Positions 43,614-55,251 of a stretch of 64,000 bases of DNA are shown here, in pieces. The notes beneath the pieces are model-generated. The model searched no databases. It was given only the letters and a program-made list of their open reading frames with translations, and had not been told where the DNA came from. Location: NCBI RefSeq assembly GCF_009730915.1, contig NC_052489.1:23677916-23741915 (forward strand). The letters are read 5' to 3'. Each line of letters opens with the position of its first letter. Within the stretch, counting starts at the first letter, position 1. A program made the position numbers and the translations under genes. This DNA is from Dioscorea cayenensis subsp. rotundata. Lineage: Eukaryota > Streptophyta > Magnoliopsida > Dioscoreales > Dioscoreaceae.

Positions 43614-44564
43614 ATGGCTTTCCATGCAGTAGCAGGCCTAGTAGCCACCACCAAGCCCATCCCTTCTCCCTTAGCACCGCCATCCGGCGTCCCTGCCGGC
43701 CTCCGTGCACTGCCGGACCGGTTTGCTCTCCGGTCAGCCTTCTGCTCTCCTTCTCTCCAACTCCTTCTGCCTGGTTCCCGTCCAGATCCTGGCCGTTTCT
43801 CTATGCGCTTCGTTGCTGCAAAACAAGCTTACATTTGCCGGGATTGCGGGTTTTTCCCACTCTACTCTGTTTTATGTTTTCTCCGTGAATCATGATCATG
43901 ATAAGAGTTGTTGTCTTAGTTCTTTGTTGTTTGTGTAGATATATCTACAATGAGAGGACTCCATTTGAGAAATTACCTGATAATTACTTCTGCCCAGGTA
44001 TTGTCTCTATTGCTGAATTCTTTGTTTATCTTTTGCTTTGTGGTTGTTAATCTGATTCTTCTTGTTTAGGATTGAGTTTTTGGTTCTTGCATTCCATTTG
44101 TTTCTTGCTCATTTTATTAGAGGAAAAATTGCTATTTAGGGGGAGATTAGAGGAAAAGAGAAGAAAACAAGAAGAAAAATGAAAGAGAATGTACTTCTAT
44201 GCCAATCCAAATGCACACTTGATTAGAGTTGTTTGTTTTTAAGAAATTGTTGCTGAGTGCATTGTTGTGGTACTCATATTGTTTCTTGCAGTTTGTGGTG
44301 CCCGGAAAAGGAGGTTTCGGGCTTACCAACCTGCAGTGGCAAAGAATGCAAATGACACAGATGTTCGCAAGGCTCGGAAGGCACAATTGAAGAAGGATGA
44401 GACTGTTGGGTAAACACTATGGTACCATGTTCTATTTGGTTAATTTCTTGATTGTTTTTGTTCTTATGCCACTCTTGCTTTGTAGGCAAGCGTTGCCCAT
44501 TGCCATTGTGGTTGGAGTTGCAGCATTGGCTGGCTTATACTTTTATCTTAATAGTGTTTACTAG
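43614..44564 (+). CDS. plastid rubredoxin-like membrane protein
   Basis: Small iron-binding redox protein, likely in the chloroplast. Exons 43614-43849, 43939-43997, 44292-44409, 44486-44564 give 163 residues. The first 65 or so are Ala/Pro/Ser/Arg-rich with few acids (MAFHAVAGLVATTKPIPSPL), a transit-peptide profile. The rubredoxin domain follows: YICRDCGYIYNERTPFEKLP and FCPVCGARKRRF, with both CxxC pairs present for a single Fe(SCys)4 site. A Lys/Arg-rich linker leads to one C-terminal membrane helix (LPIAIVVGVAALAGLYFYL) close to the stop. The order matches Arabidopsis At5g51010 (from memory), whose exact role is not settled; relatives such as RBD1 and ENH1 act in thylakoids. The second CxxC lies across the exon 2-3 junction. 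The 3' flank is tandemly repeated. Confidence 0.92.
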
Positions 44565-44619
44565 TTAGCTAGTTTGAGCTATAGACTCTCAAAGCTTTCT
44601 TATATTATCCATGTTTTCA

Positions 44620-45715
44620 AATGGTTGGATTATCACACTGGAGAATCCCATTGCTCTATTACTTGTAATCTCAAGGAGACTGCATTTAAACTGTAATTAC
44701 TTTCAGTTTTGATGTAGATTTATTAGCATTGAGTGATATCTACATGATCCCCCTGTTTATATACATAGAAGTGTTTGTGATTATCTGACTGGAGAATTCA
44801 TTGTTCTGTTACTTTTGATGTCTAGTGGATTCAACGGCATTGTGTGACATCTGCAACATTTTTGTTTATCTACATATTATTGTTGGTGATTATCTGACTG
44901 GAGTATTTCATTGTTCTGTTATTTTTATGGTCAATGAGACTGCATTTAAACTGCACTTGCTTTCGGCTTTGATGTCAATTCATCTGCAACAGGTGAATCT
45001 CCATAATATTTTTTTTTTTAATCTCTATATAAGATGGTTTATTATCAAAGTTGAGAATGTTATTGTTCTGTTTAATGTCAACAAAACTGTATCTTTTGAA
45101 GTGTGATTGCTATCATCTTGGTGTAGATTCATCTGCTGTTAGTGACATCTCCAAGGCTTTTTTTTTTTTTATCTATATGTAAAATGGTTTATTATCAAAC
45201 TGGAGAATTTCATTGTTCTGTTGCTTTTAATGTCAAGGAAACTGCATTTTGAACTGTGATTGCTTTCAGGCTTTCAGCTTTGATGTAGATTTGTCAGCAT
45301 TGAGTGCCATGTCTATGATTAATGTTTATCTGCACATGAATGGTTTATGATCAAACTGGAAAATTCCATGGCTTTATTACTTCAATGTCAAGGAAACTGC
45401 ATTTAAGCTGTGATTGCTTTCAGTTCAAATGTAGATTCATCAGTATTCAGTGTCATCTTCATGATTTCTGTTTAACTGATTAGAGAATTCCTTTGTTCCA
45501 TCACTTTTAATGTCAATGTAACTACATAGAGATCAAACGGCATTGAGTTGCATCTCCATTGTTTCTGTTTACTTTCATGTAAATGGTTGATTATCAGATT
45601 AGAGAATTCTATTATTCTCTTGAGAGGCTGCATTTTGACTGTGATTACTTTCAGTTTTAATGTAGATTCACCAGCATTCAGTGGCATCTTCATGAGTTCT
45701 ACAAGAAAATTAGAT
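44620..45715 (+). repeat. tandem array of about 150-bp units after the rubredoxin-like gene
   Basis: About eight diverged units follow the stop codon. Each has a phrase like CTGGAGAATTCCATTGTTCTG, then AATGTCAAGGAGACTGCATT, then GTGATTGCTTTCAGTTTTGA and TGTAGATTCATCAGCATTGA. The GAGAAT anchor occurs near 44641, 44792, 44899, 45050, 45202, 45356, 45484 and 45602, spaced 107-155 bases, so some units are shortened. The first unit overlaps the likely 3' UTR of the gene. Confidence 0.8.
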
Positions 45716-46380
45716 ATTATTGGTTAGACATTAGCAAATAGCAATTCAAGAGATTTCTTTGTAGATTAGAATGCAAAGATCAACCAGCTTCTGTACTCTG
45801 AAGCAATGAACTAAGATAAGTATGCAAGTTTTTGTATAAATCATTTCCAAAATAAAAGCTTTTATCTGACATAATTACTTAAAACTTTAAATGTTATGTT
45901 TTTATTTTTCATTCATTACTGAACTTTTTTATCATATATAATTAAAATATAAATTATTATTTAACCTAGATGAGCTTCTCGACTTTAATCATTGACCTTA
46001 TAATTGGTTAAAGCTTGGTCCGGTTTTAAAAACTTTAATAAAAATTAGCAATTTGGTACCCGTAATAATAACATATTAGTGATGCAAGAACAGGAGACAA
46101 GTTTTTCTTTTCTTAGAAAAAATAGCATCCAATTGAAAATAACGCAAATGTTTTATTGGTCTTTATTAGTATATTTCTTTATTTGTTCAAATTTTAGGGT
46201 AAATTTGTCATTAGCTTTAAATTTAAAAGTTTGTTCATTGAACCATATGCTTTCTGATTTGGAATAATGTTATTGCCAAAATTATCATTTTTTCCTAATA
46301 AATTTAAATGACACGTTTGCCATCACATTTCACATGTGCAATTTTAGCAGAGAATTTTTGAATAAATTAGCGGAGAATTG
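45716..46380. other. gene-free AT-rich stretch
   Basis: No coding region recognised. Confidence 0.5.
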
Positions 46381-46738
46381 TTATACAATACATTAGAATT
46401 AATAAAAAAAAAAATTAGAATTCAATTGGAAAAGTTGATCTTCAAAAAACTCACCACAAAAACTAATAATAAAATAACACACACACACACACGCATTAAT
46501 TTATAGTTTAAAAAGCTCACAAAATTATGGAAAAAAAAGATGGATAAATACTTAACCAATAATTATACAATACATTAGAATTAACCAAAAAATTTAGGAT
46601 TCAATTGAAAAAGTTGAACTATAAAAAACTCACAAAAAACTAATAATAAAATAATATATATATATATACATTAATTTATAGTGTTAAAAGCACACAAAAT
46701 TATGAAAAAAAAGGATAGATAAATACTTAATCAATAAT
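46381..46738 (+). repeat. two-copy tandem repeat, period 182 bp
   Basis: Copy 1 begins TTATACAATACATTAGAATT at 46381, copy 2 begins with the same 20 bases at 46563. Both continue with TTCAATTG(G)AAAAGTTGA, AACTAATAATAAAATAA, a CA repeat (copy 1) or TA repeat (copy 2), ATTAATTTATAG and GATAAATACTTAA. The microsatellite type has switched between the copies. Confidence 0.85.
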
Positions 46739-47088
46739 AGTAAATTTCCGATCCTTATTAATAGTAAAAAATTTAGAATACTATAATACTAATTAATTAT
46801 GATGTTATGGGAGTACTATGATAAACAAATCAAGGGGTTACACATAAATAAAGTAATATTCAAGGTCCTATAATTAAAAATTAAAATTAAAATTAAAAAT
46901 GGCGGCCCACAACGGGGCCCATTAAGATGTGGAGGGGCCCGGCTCACAGCGCGCGCCGGCTTTAGTTAACGGTTCGCGGGACCCTTCCATATCTTTCTCT
47001 CCATAAAAATTCCTTCCCGAAATGCACCCATTCCCAAAATGGCCCTCTGCTCGCCATGGCCTCACCTGGACGACCTTTAAAAATCCCC

Positions 47089-47097
47089 AAACCCTAA
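47089..47097 (+). promoter_or_regulatory. telo-box AAACCCTAA in likely 5' leader
   Basis: AAACCCTAA followed by TCTTCTTCTC, just ahead of a probable non-coding first exon that ends at GAAAG|GTATGG (donor 47146). This belongs to the NFRKB-like gene, whose first coding exon starts 0.8 kb further on. Motif and donor match only. Confidence 0.45.
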
Positions 47098-47978
47098 TCT
47101 TCTTCTCTCGACCTCGCTTCCCCTCCGGCCCCTTGGATTCGAAAGGTATGGAATCCTGGATCCTCTTATTGCTTCTGCTTCCTATGGATTTGTTGGGGGT
47201 TCCTGATTCGGTGGGTTCCTTTTTGTGTTTGGGGTTTTCTTGTCTCTCGTGTTGAATTGGTATGGAAAATTGGTCGTCTTTTTGTTCGTAGTTTTGCAAT
47301 GAATCTACTTTTGTTTGTTTGAGTGGCTAAGATTGACTCTATTTTGTTTTGGCAACCACGGCCGCACAATGGTTTGTTCGATTACTTTTATCCTGATTTT
47401 GGGAATCCATTCTTATCCATTGCGTTAAGGTTGAGAATTTATTGAATGGACAAATGAATTTTTATTTAACAAAGTTTTGATGTTTTCTCATTGCCCCTGC
47501 GAATGTATTGTGATATTTTGCTGTAAAGATTAATTTTTTGTTGGGCTGCTGATTGTTGATTGGAAGTACTGATTTTGACTGATCTGTTGGGCCTGGATTG
47601 AACTTTAAGCAACAAGTTTTTCTTCCATATGAGTTGGTTTTTACATCAATTTGACTGAGAAGTTTATTTTCTTGCTGAATTTATTCTTGAGGTTGTGGTC
47701 CTCGTGGATAGGTTGAACACATTTTGACGGGTGGATGACAATCATCTCTAATAATTTTGAATTCTTGAAGCTTTATGTTGTTTGTAATTAAAGAAAAACT
47801 GATTTTTCAGTGTTCTTAAATCATACATTTATTTTATTTTTCTTGTCTGTGCACTTGAATATGTATGTGTTTTGATTTCTCCACTGTGAGGCTTATTTTA
47901 CTGATAAACAATGCAATTTTCTAAGGTCAAGATAATTGTTAACGAGTACCAAAGTTCTGGTGGGGCCTGGTGGCCTAA

Positions 47979-50900
47979 ATGATGGCTGCTGGCCAACAAA
48001 AGAAGCGATTGGCGAGTTCTAATCTGCATGAGAAATGCAGATGGAAGAAGAAGAAGAAGAAGAGGGATTCCTCTGATTACATGTTGAATTTCAAATCTCG
48101 TGTACATCTGGAGTGGGATGAGCGCCTAAAAAAAGCTCTAGCAAAGAGTGAGCAAATTGGGGTAGCATGGAGAGACATGGCCCCTTTTATCGATGGTGCA
48201 CCGCGTTTCCATCTAGCTGTGGCTGATGTCTTTTCTGTTCCTCGAGAAATCTTCAACCTGGATAATTTGACAGAACTGCTTTCTTATGAGGTAAACCTTT
48301 TCATTGGTTGTGATTGTTCTTCTACCAGAAGATCTTTTCTTCTCTACATACATGCAGTTCTGTTTTCTGGTCATATTTTCATGTTTCCAAGCATAGTTAT
48401 AACTTATCTTATTCTCAGGTTTGGGCCACATGTCTTTCAGAATCAGAGAAAGAGCTTCTCAAACAGCTTCTCCCAAGTGGGATGGGTGCAGAGCAAGTAG
48501 TCCATTCTTTGCTTGCGGGGGAAAACCACCATTTTGGAAATCCTTTTCTCAAATGGCAAGTAACATTTCAATGCATTGTTATGCATTATTCTTTGCTTGC
48601 TTCTTTGGCATGCTGAATTGGCCCCATGTTGCTTGCCATACAGAATGACAAAGATAATGCCCTTCTTGTTTATGTCTCTTGCGGAAGCTCTGGAAACTGT
48701 AATTTCATACATATGTTGGTAGAATTATTATTTTTTGTAAGAATTCTATAAATTATAGTTTGTTATGTTTTGATCTTTGGCATGAGGATGCAACAGTGTA
48801 AACTGAGGCTATGGTGAAGCAGTTCATTGTTGTGTCACATTTATTTTCTTTTTTCCTGTTTCAATATCCTTTTTGGTGGTTTCTACAATCATGTACTTTA
48901 GAAGATATCTGTCATTTCACTGTTGCTCATATGTACGAAAACTGTATATTTTGTTTTCCTTTGGTCTATTGAACGTTCATGCTACTCTAGTAATTTTGAT
49001 TTATAGTATTTATTTGGTTGTTATTTTAGGATGACTTCATCGTGTTAATACCTTTGAGCCTTCACTTTTCGTCTTCACTCTCCAGCTCGCTTATGTGATT
49101 TGAGTTTCTTAATAGTAATCTATTATGTGCTGGTGCATAAATCCTGCACATTAACATGTTTCTAGTGTATATTTACAGGTCATCTTCACTTTGTTCTGGT
49201 GACCTTCATCCTGATAATGTTCTTCGAGTTGAGCGCCAATGCAGAGATGACAAGGTGTCATATTACAGGGAGCTAAATAAATATCATCATGAGTATGCTC
49301 ATTGCACATCAGTTCCATTGTTGTTTGTATATTCTTTTGCTTCTGCAGTTCCACTGCTAACTTCTGAAGAATTTGTTCTATCTTTTGTTTCTTGTTGCTG
49401 GCAGTATGATTGAGATTCTTAAAGGGTGGAAAGAGATATGGGACAGCAGCGAGGATCCAGAGAAGCTTCACAGGTTAGTTTTGTTGTTTTAATCATCCTC
49501 TGATGGTTATGTTTAAATTGTTAAAATAGAGCCGTTAATCCTTGTTTAAAACAATACTGAGCAATGCCAAAGTGTAACAAGTAATTATGGTTATATTGGG
49601 GAGAAAAGAAATCTTTTGTTCTCATGTGCAGTTATGCGTTTCTCAGATGTGGAAGCTGGAGGAATTTTCAATGGAAAACATTGTGAAGAAAATTGTGCTT
49701 GGTGTTTTCTTACTTTGCCTATACAAAACAACAACTTGCTTGTTAGAGTTGCAAAGTGGTTCTCATTTACTGGGGTTGTCCACTATTGTTTCTTTGTTCT
49801 TTGTCTTGTAGAAATATGACATTGTAAACCATAAATGTCAGGCTTCTGCCCATCATCAGCATTCCTTCACCAACCAATCAATAAGAGGAAGATGAGGCCC
49901 ATTATGTGGTGATCTTGCTCCTTTTTATGTCTTTCAGGGACATTATTGATTAATATTAGATCTCGCAGGAAGTTATTTTATTCTATTATCCTCAAGGCCA
50001 TTTGTGAGGCAATTTGAATGAGCTTATTCTCATGGCCCTTTCAACGAAAACATGTCAAGCAACATGATTTCGGATTTCCTCTTAACTGTCATGGGCTTTA
50101 TGGCTGGTGATAAATAGATATAATTCTAATTTCTATTAGAAGGAGTTGTTTTTTGGTTTCATGAAGGCCTAATTATCTTTACTCTGTGTGAGGATATTCC
50201 ATAGCTAAAATACCATGATTTCACATGATGATTGTCATAGTGTAATTCTAATTTCTTTACTTTCTGAAGCATTTTTCACATAACTGAGTTAGGCCCCTAT
50301 TTGAAACATTTTTATATGATCTTCCATAGCTAAAATACCATGATTTCACATTATTATTGCCATTAGTATAATTCTAATTTCTTTACATTTTAAAGCGTTT
50401 TTCATATAACTAAGTTAGGCCCCTACTCCAACATTTTTATATGGGTTATGGTATTGTTGTTCTAGAGATGTGCTTTTTAAAGTTTTGGTCAGGAGTCCAG
50501 GCAAGTTATTGTTTCAATCGGTTTCTATCTATGGTGGTTGCTGTTAATTGTGCCTTTTGTTTTTGCAGAAAATGGTTGGGCAAGCACACACAAGAAGGTT
50601 TGTTAGTTTCAGCAGAAGGAATGAGAAATGCTCTTAATATCAATAAGATTCCGCATGAAGTTTGCTTCACTGAAGACAATGCTTCTAAATATATGTCCTA
50701 TATCAAGGTTATACAGCTCTTTTTTTGTTTGTTTATTTCAATTATTATTTTACTTCGTAAATTATATGTTGCTATAAATGCTAACTTTTCTTGGTATATG
50801 CTGCCTTTTGTTTTAGCGTGGTTTAGTAATGATACACATACATATAATTGCGCCACTGATAAGTGTGATTTTCAGTCAAGCCCACTGAAATCTTCTGATG

Positions 50901-53900
50901 ACCATTCAAGCAACGTAGAAATTTGAAACTCCATTTAATCTGTAGGGTTCTGTTGGGCCGCTTATTGACCTTGTCTCTCCAGAAAGGGTGGTGACTGCCA
51001 TGCTTTGTTTTCTTTCTATTTAGAGCATTGTCACTCAATAGTTTCTCTAAGAATATTTCTGTGCTTAGATAAAACTATTACCTAAATGACTGTGACCTCT
51101 TTTTTTATGCAATGGAAATTAGTTCTGTGGAGGTAAATGGAAACTCATCAGAGACTTAGCTGGAGAGGAGATTTCTTGATGGTGACGTTGTGTTTCTTTG
51201 GTTTATGAAACTTAAATATGTTGCGCCTCTTTTCAGAATTTATTCATGATTGATTTGTTCCTCAACAACAAAAACAAGGCATTAGTCCCAACTATGAATT
51301 ATTTGTTTTGTTCAAATTTATTTAGATAAGCAAGAAGCAGCTCCAGCTTGTTAAAAATTTGAAGCAAAATGGTGAGGGAATTCCCCCGAAGTCTCTACAC
51401 CGTGTGTTGGGTGACATTAAAGATTTTGTTGTGGAGCCATATGAAGTGTATGAAGAAGGTGAAAAAAAGAAGCTGCATGATCTCTGGTTAGTCTTTTTGA
51501 AGCCCTCAGTGGTTGTTATGTGCAGTTACTTAGATTTTTGAAATTTCATTCTTGCATGCACAGGTCAAGACTGGCTAATGAAGATGTCTCAGAAGCTTTT
51601 GATGAATGGGAAGATAGGAAACTACAGAGAGAGAAATGGGGCAGAGATTTGAAGCATGAACTCTCTGAATCAAACAAATTAATGGAGGTTGAGGTTTGTG
51701 GTGCCCCTCTCCCTCAATTTATTTCATGCAAGAACTCCATACTACATTGCTAATATATTTTTAATCTAAGATTATTCTTCTTAGATATAGTTGTCTCTTT
51801 GATCAAAACTCATTCATGCGGATATTCATGCAGACCTGTGTGTTTATGGTTTATGTTAGACTCCTTATTTATTTTGATGTATTTCATTTTGTGCTTCTGT
51901 TGTATCTTCTTTCTTCTGGTTATCGTAATGACAGTTTATTATTAATCTGAAACATATCTGAATCGTATCTACATATAGTCAGATATGAGCAGAAGCTTCT
52001 CAGAAAATAGTGAGATACAGATTGAAGTTTTTTCTGAAATATGGATATGTATCTATTATTCTGCCACAATACGAAAAGATATGCTATATCATCCGTATCA
52101 AAATTAATAAGTTAAGATTCTCTAATCAGTTGAAAATTCTTTTATATATAGTTTTTCTTAAACCAAATCAAAATGCTGGCTTGTATTAGTAGTGCTTGAA
52201 AGACCAGCATTTCAAGTAACAGGTTCTAGACCTCATTCTTTCTGTAGCCTGTTACTGATGTTAACCATTGCCGAACATGTTAGATTGCCCAATAAAAATT
52301 AATGCTGTGTTTAGAATGAAGTTAAATAGATTGTTTGGGGCAGCATATGCAAAAAACCCAAACCTAGTTTTATTTATTTTTTTGCCTTTTAATGACATAA
52401 GATATCCTGTTTTCATTTGATTTGGTGTATTTGGATACTCATACAAATGGAGTGGCATGAATTATATCTGTTATATTCAAACCAATAGAACTTTCCATTT
52501 CTTTTTAGAAGTTTAAATTAGCATGTTATGTTTATTTCTCAAATATTGCCACAAAATAGAAGCTAGAAATCTCAAAAGCTCTCTTGTCAGGTAGAGAAGA
52601 CGAAACTCGAGACCTCACTTGAATCCCAGGTTGACAATGAGGAATCCAAACACCTCCCAACTATGGATATGCTTGATCAAGAAGATGTGAGCTCCCCATC
52701 AAACTCTCCACAAGACCATGGCCTGAAGCTTGTTCCTTCTCTCAATAATCCTGTGGAGCTCAATCGAGAGAGTGCCATGGAACCCAGGGATCAGGAGGCA
52801 TTAGGCCAGGGTGCATCAAAACCAGCAGAGACTTCTCCATTTTATTCAAATTTTGTTGAGAACACCACAGAGGACATAGTTAAACAAAAGGATCAGAAAT
52901 CATTGCGTGAATGTATGCTAAAACCACCAGGAAGTTCTCTCAGTGTGCCATTTGTTGCTAAAAGAAATTTTGCCGAGAATTTAATGGAACAGGTACCCGT
53001 GTCTGTTAGAACCACCCAGGATTCATACTACAAAAGTGCCTCAAGGAGCCGTGAACACCCTACTGTTGGTGGTCTCTCTCTCAGACAGCCTCAACCTCTG
53101 GAAAATCATCTACCTTCTCAGATGATAGATTTAGAAAATAATGTTAGAAAACAAGAAATGAGGGAAGCCGATGTATCATTCCGCGCATATGTTAACCAAG
53201 AGCGCACTGACCTTCTTCCACCCCTTCTAGGTGGACCTCAAATGTTGTCCTCATACCCGCAGCAGCATATTAATGGCTTGGAACAACCTGGGTTACAGTT
53301 CTTGATGGCAAATGATAACTTGTCTGGATCTACTCGGTTCTCCCATCAGTTTCAGGAGCAACAGCAGTTGATGGAGCAGAGACAAGCCCGGGAAAAGGAG
53401 CTTTACTTGCAACAGATGATGACTAAGAACATCTATTCCAATGGAAGACATCCAATTGAGAGGCACTTTCCATCACTTGGTCCACAGAGTTTGGCTGCAT
53501 TGCCACCTTCTCTCAATGGTGGAATACGACGCCATAATTGGTACAGTGATGAACATCTGGCTTCAAACGGTTGGCCTGGACTTGATTCATCAAGTAGTGT
53601 TCAGAGCTTGGGAGATGGTGTCGCCACCGATGGGAGCCTCTTCAGTGTTTTATCTGAGTGTAGTAAGCTGCCATCACGTGAATCTTTCGATGACAATAGA
53701 AGCTCAGAACAATTTGTGCAAGTGAGACATTCTGTTGGTGATGGTGGCATCACTGGCGACGGGAACATCTTTGGATACACCCCTCGACAACCCAGCAGCT
53801 CAACAAGCCATGAAACAGTGGTTGTTAACCCTACTGCATCTTCTCTGAATAACATGCAATGGATGAACTTCCCAAATCAGAACCAGAGGTCTTGGAACCA

Positions 53901-53904
53901 ATAA
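47979..53904 (+). CDS. NFRKB-like nuclear protein (INO80 complex-type)
   Basis: Homologue of the human NFRKB subunit of the INO80 chromatin remodeller; the plant family includes At5g13950 (from memory). Exons 47979-48290, 48419-48555, 49179-49292, 49405-49473, 50569-50707, 51326-51486, 51564-51693, 52591-53904 give 791 residues. The N-terminus has a basic stretch (WKKKKKKRDSSDY), a likely nuclear signal. The DEUBAD-type domain follows: VHLEWDERLKKALAKSEQIG, LTELLSYEVWATCLSESEKE, LLKQLLPSGMGAEQVVHSLL, NPFLKW, CSGDLHPDNVL. Then comes a helical part with RVLGDIKDFVVEPYEVYEEG. The last exon (438 codons) is Ser/Gln/Pro-rich and disordered, with QEQQQLMEQRQ. Intron 2 uses a GC donor (GCAAGT at 48556), chosen because it alone keeps KWSSLCSG in frame. 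A second Met lies at 47982. Confidence 0.85.
50196..50443 (+). repeat. two-copy tandem repeat in an intron, period about 126 bp
   Basis: TTCCATAGCTAAAATACCAT at 50197 recurs at 50323, followed in both by GATTTCACAT, TATAATTCTAATTTCTTTAC and AGTTAGGCCCCTA. It lies in intron 4 of the NFRKB-like gene. Confidence 0.85.
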
Positions 53905-55202
53905 CATGAGTTTTTAGGTCAGTTAATAAAGGTGAACCGGTGAATTTCTGGTGACAAAATACAAGCAGATGAAAAAAAGTTCCAAATTCTGTATATATTT
54001 ACTCAGTTCTCTATATGTATTTAAATATCGAGAATCGAGATGCATAGATCTGCAGTGCCTCTTGTTTGGCTGGTAATTTTGACAGAAGCAGATAGCTTTT
54101 CCCCCTTTTTTTTTAACTTATGTCTTTTCCCCCGGAGGCATGATACTATGTTTTGTAGGATTTGGCTTCCTTAATAAAGCATTGATTCTTGAAATTTCCT
54201 TCAGCTCATGCTTGACTTTGCTTTCCAGTGTTGGTGATGATTTACAGGGCAATCTATTGTTGTTGCATGTCATGGGAGACTCCTAGTTTGTTCTTCTACT
54301 TGTTTAACTGGTTTTTGTTTTAGTCAAGATGAGTGATTAAGTCGCTAAAAGAAGTAGCCTCAATGGAACAAGTGGGGGCGAAATTTGCACACACATAGGC
54401 ATCAGAAAATGTGTCCTTATTTCACTTGTAAAGAGTTTTAATGAGGATCCGGCTACCAATATACCCTTCGATCATTGCTAATTTGTTTAATTTGTTTAAC
54501 TATTGATCTTGTTGCTGATGCACTCATTTTGAATTCCCTGTTGGATGTGGTCCACATAACATTTAATATGAATCCAAAGTTTTGAATTTCGGATTTTCAA
54601 TTGTTGGAGACACCTCATGAATCTTTCCTTTGTTTTGTTTAGGTCTTTATTAGATTGGCTTATGTAGGTTTTTTGAGTAGCTGATTTTTTAAAGGATATA
54701 TATATATATATTGTATTTGGATATGTTAACTCAAAAAGAATATGTTAATTTAAAATTATTTTTATTCTAAAAAAAAATTATGGTTTCATGTATTTATGAT
54801 GATACATGGACAATTTTTTTAATTCAAAGAAGCATGATTTCTCCTGTTAAAAATGAAAGAAAGAATCATTAAAGAGGTAAAATCATAATTTTTAAATTTT
54901 TTTCAAATTTCTAAAATATGTATTTAATTAATTTTTTCTATAATATAGGCCAAACACATACATATTATTACACTTTAACTATCTATTAGAAAGAAAGAAA
55001 AAAAATCTTCGATTTTCCATATGATAGCCAAGTGGCCAGTTAGTCAAACTTTATTAATAGTTTAATACAGAAAAGGTTAAAAGGTAGAAATTTCAAACAT
55101 TCGGTAAATGTAAAATATTGCAATAAAATCACAAGAAACAGGGTTTTATAAACTCATCTCAATCAGACCACTCAACCTGAACATACGCATACAAAACCGA
55201 AA

Positions 55203-55204
<2 letters not shown>
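53905..55204. other. intergenic region
   Basis: Holds the 3' UTR of the NFRKB-like gene (AATAAAGCATTG near 54172 is a likely polyadenylation signal) and the promoter of the DUF3754 gene. A (TA)n tract is near 54697. No other gene seen. Confidence 0.4.

Positions 55205-55238
<34 letters not shown>
55205..55238 (+). promoter_or_regulatory. (TC)17 tract 13 bases before a start codon
   Basis: Seventeen pure TC units, then GCGTTCGCTCGCA and the ATG at 55252. CT/GA repeats near plant start sites are targets of BPC-type GAGA-binding factors; in the leader they can also vary in length. On the other strand it creates a meaningless Arg-Glu repeat frame. Confidence 0.6.
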
Positions 55239-55240
<2 letters not shown>

Positions 55241-55251
55241 GTTCGCTCGCA

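Noticed and set aside
45001-45715. The regularly spaced units were considered as a CRISPR-like array
   Set aside because: Units are about 150 bases, diverged throughout, with no constant short repeat and unique spacer; this is plant nuclear DNA.
54600-55000. Possible further MITE between the NFRKB-like and DUF3754 genes
   Set aside because: No inverted ends or target duplication could be found.
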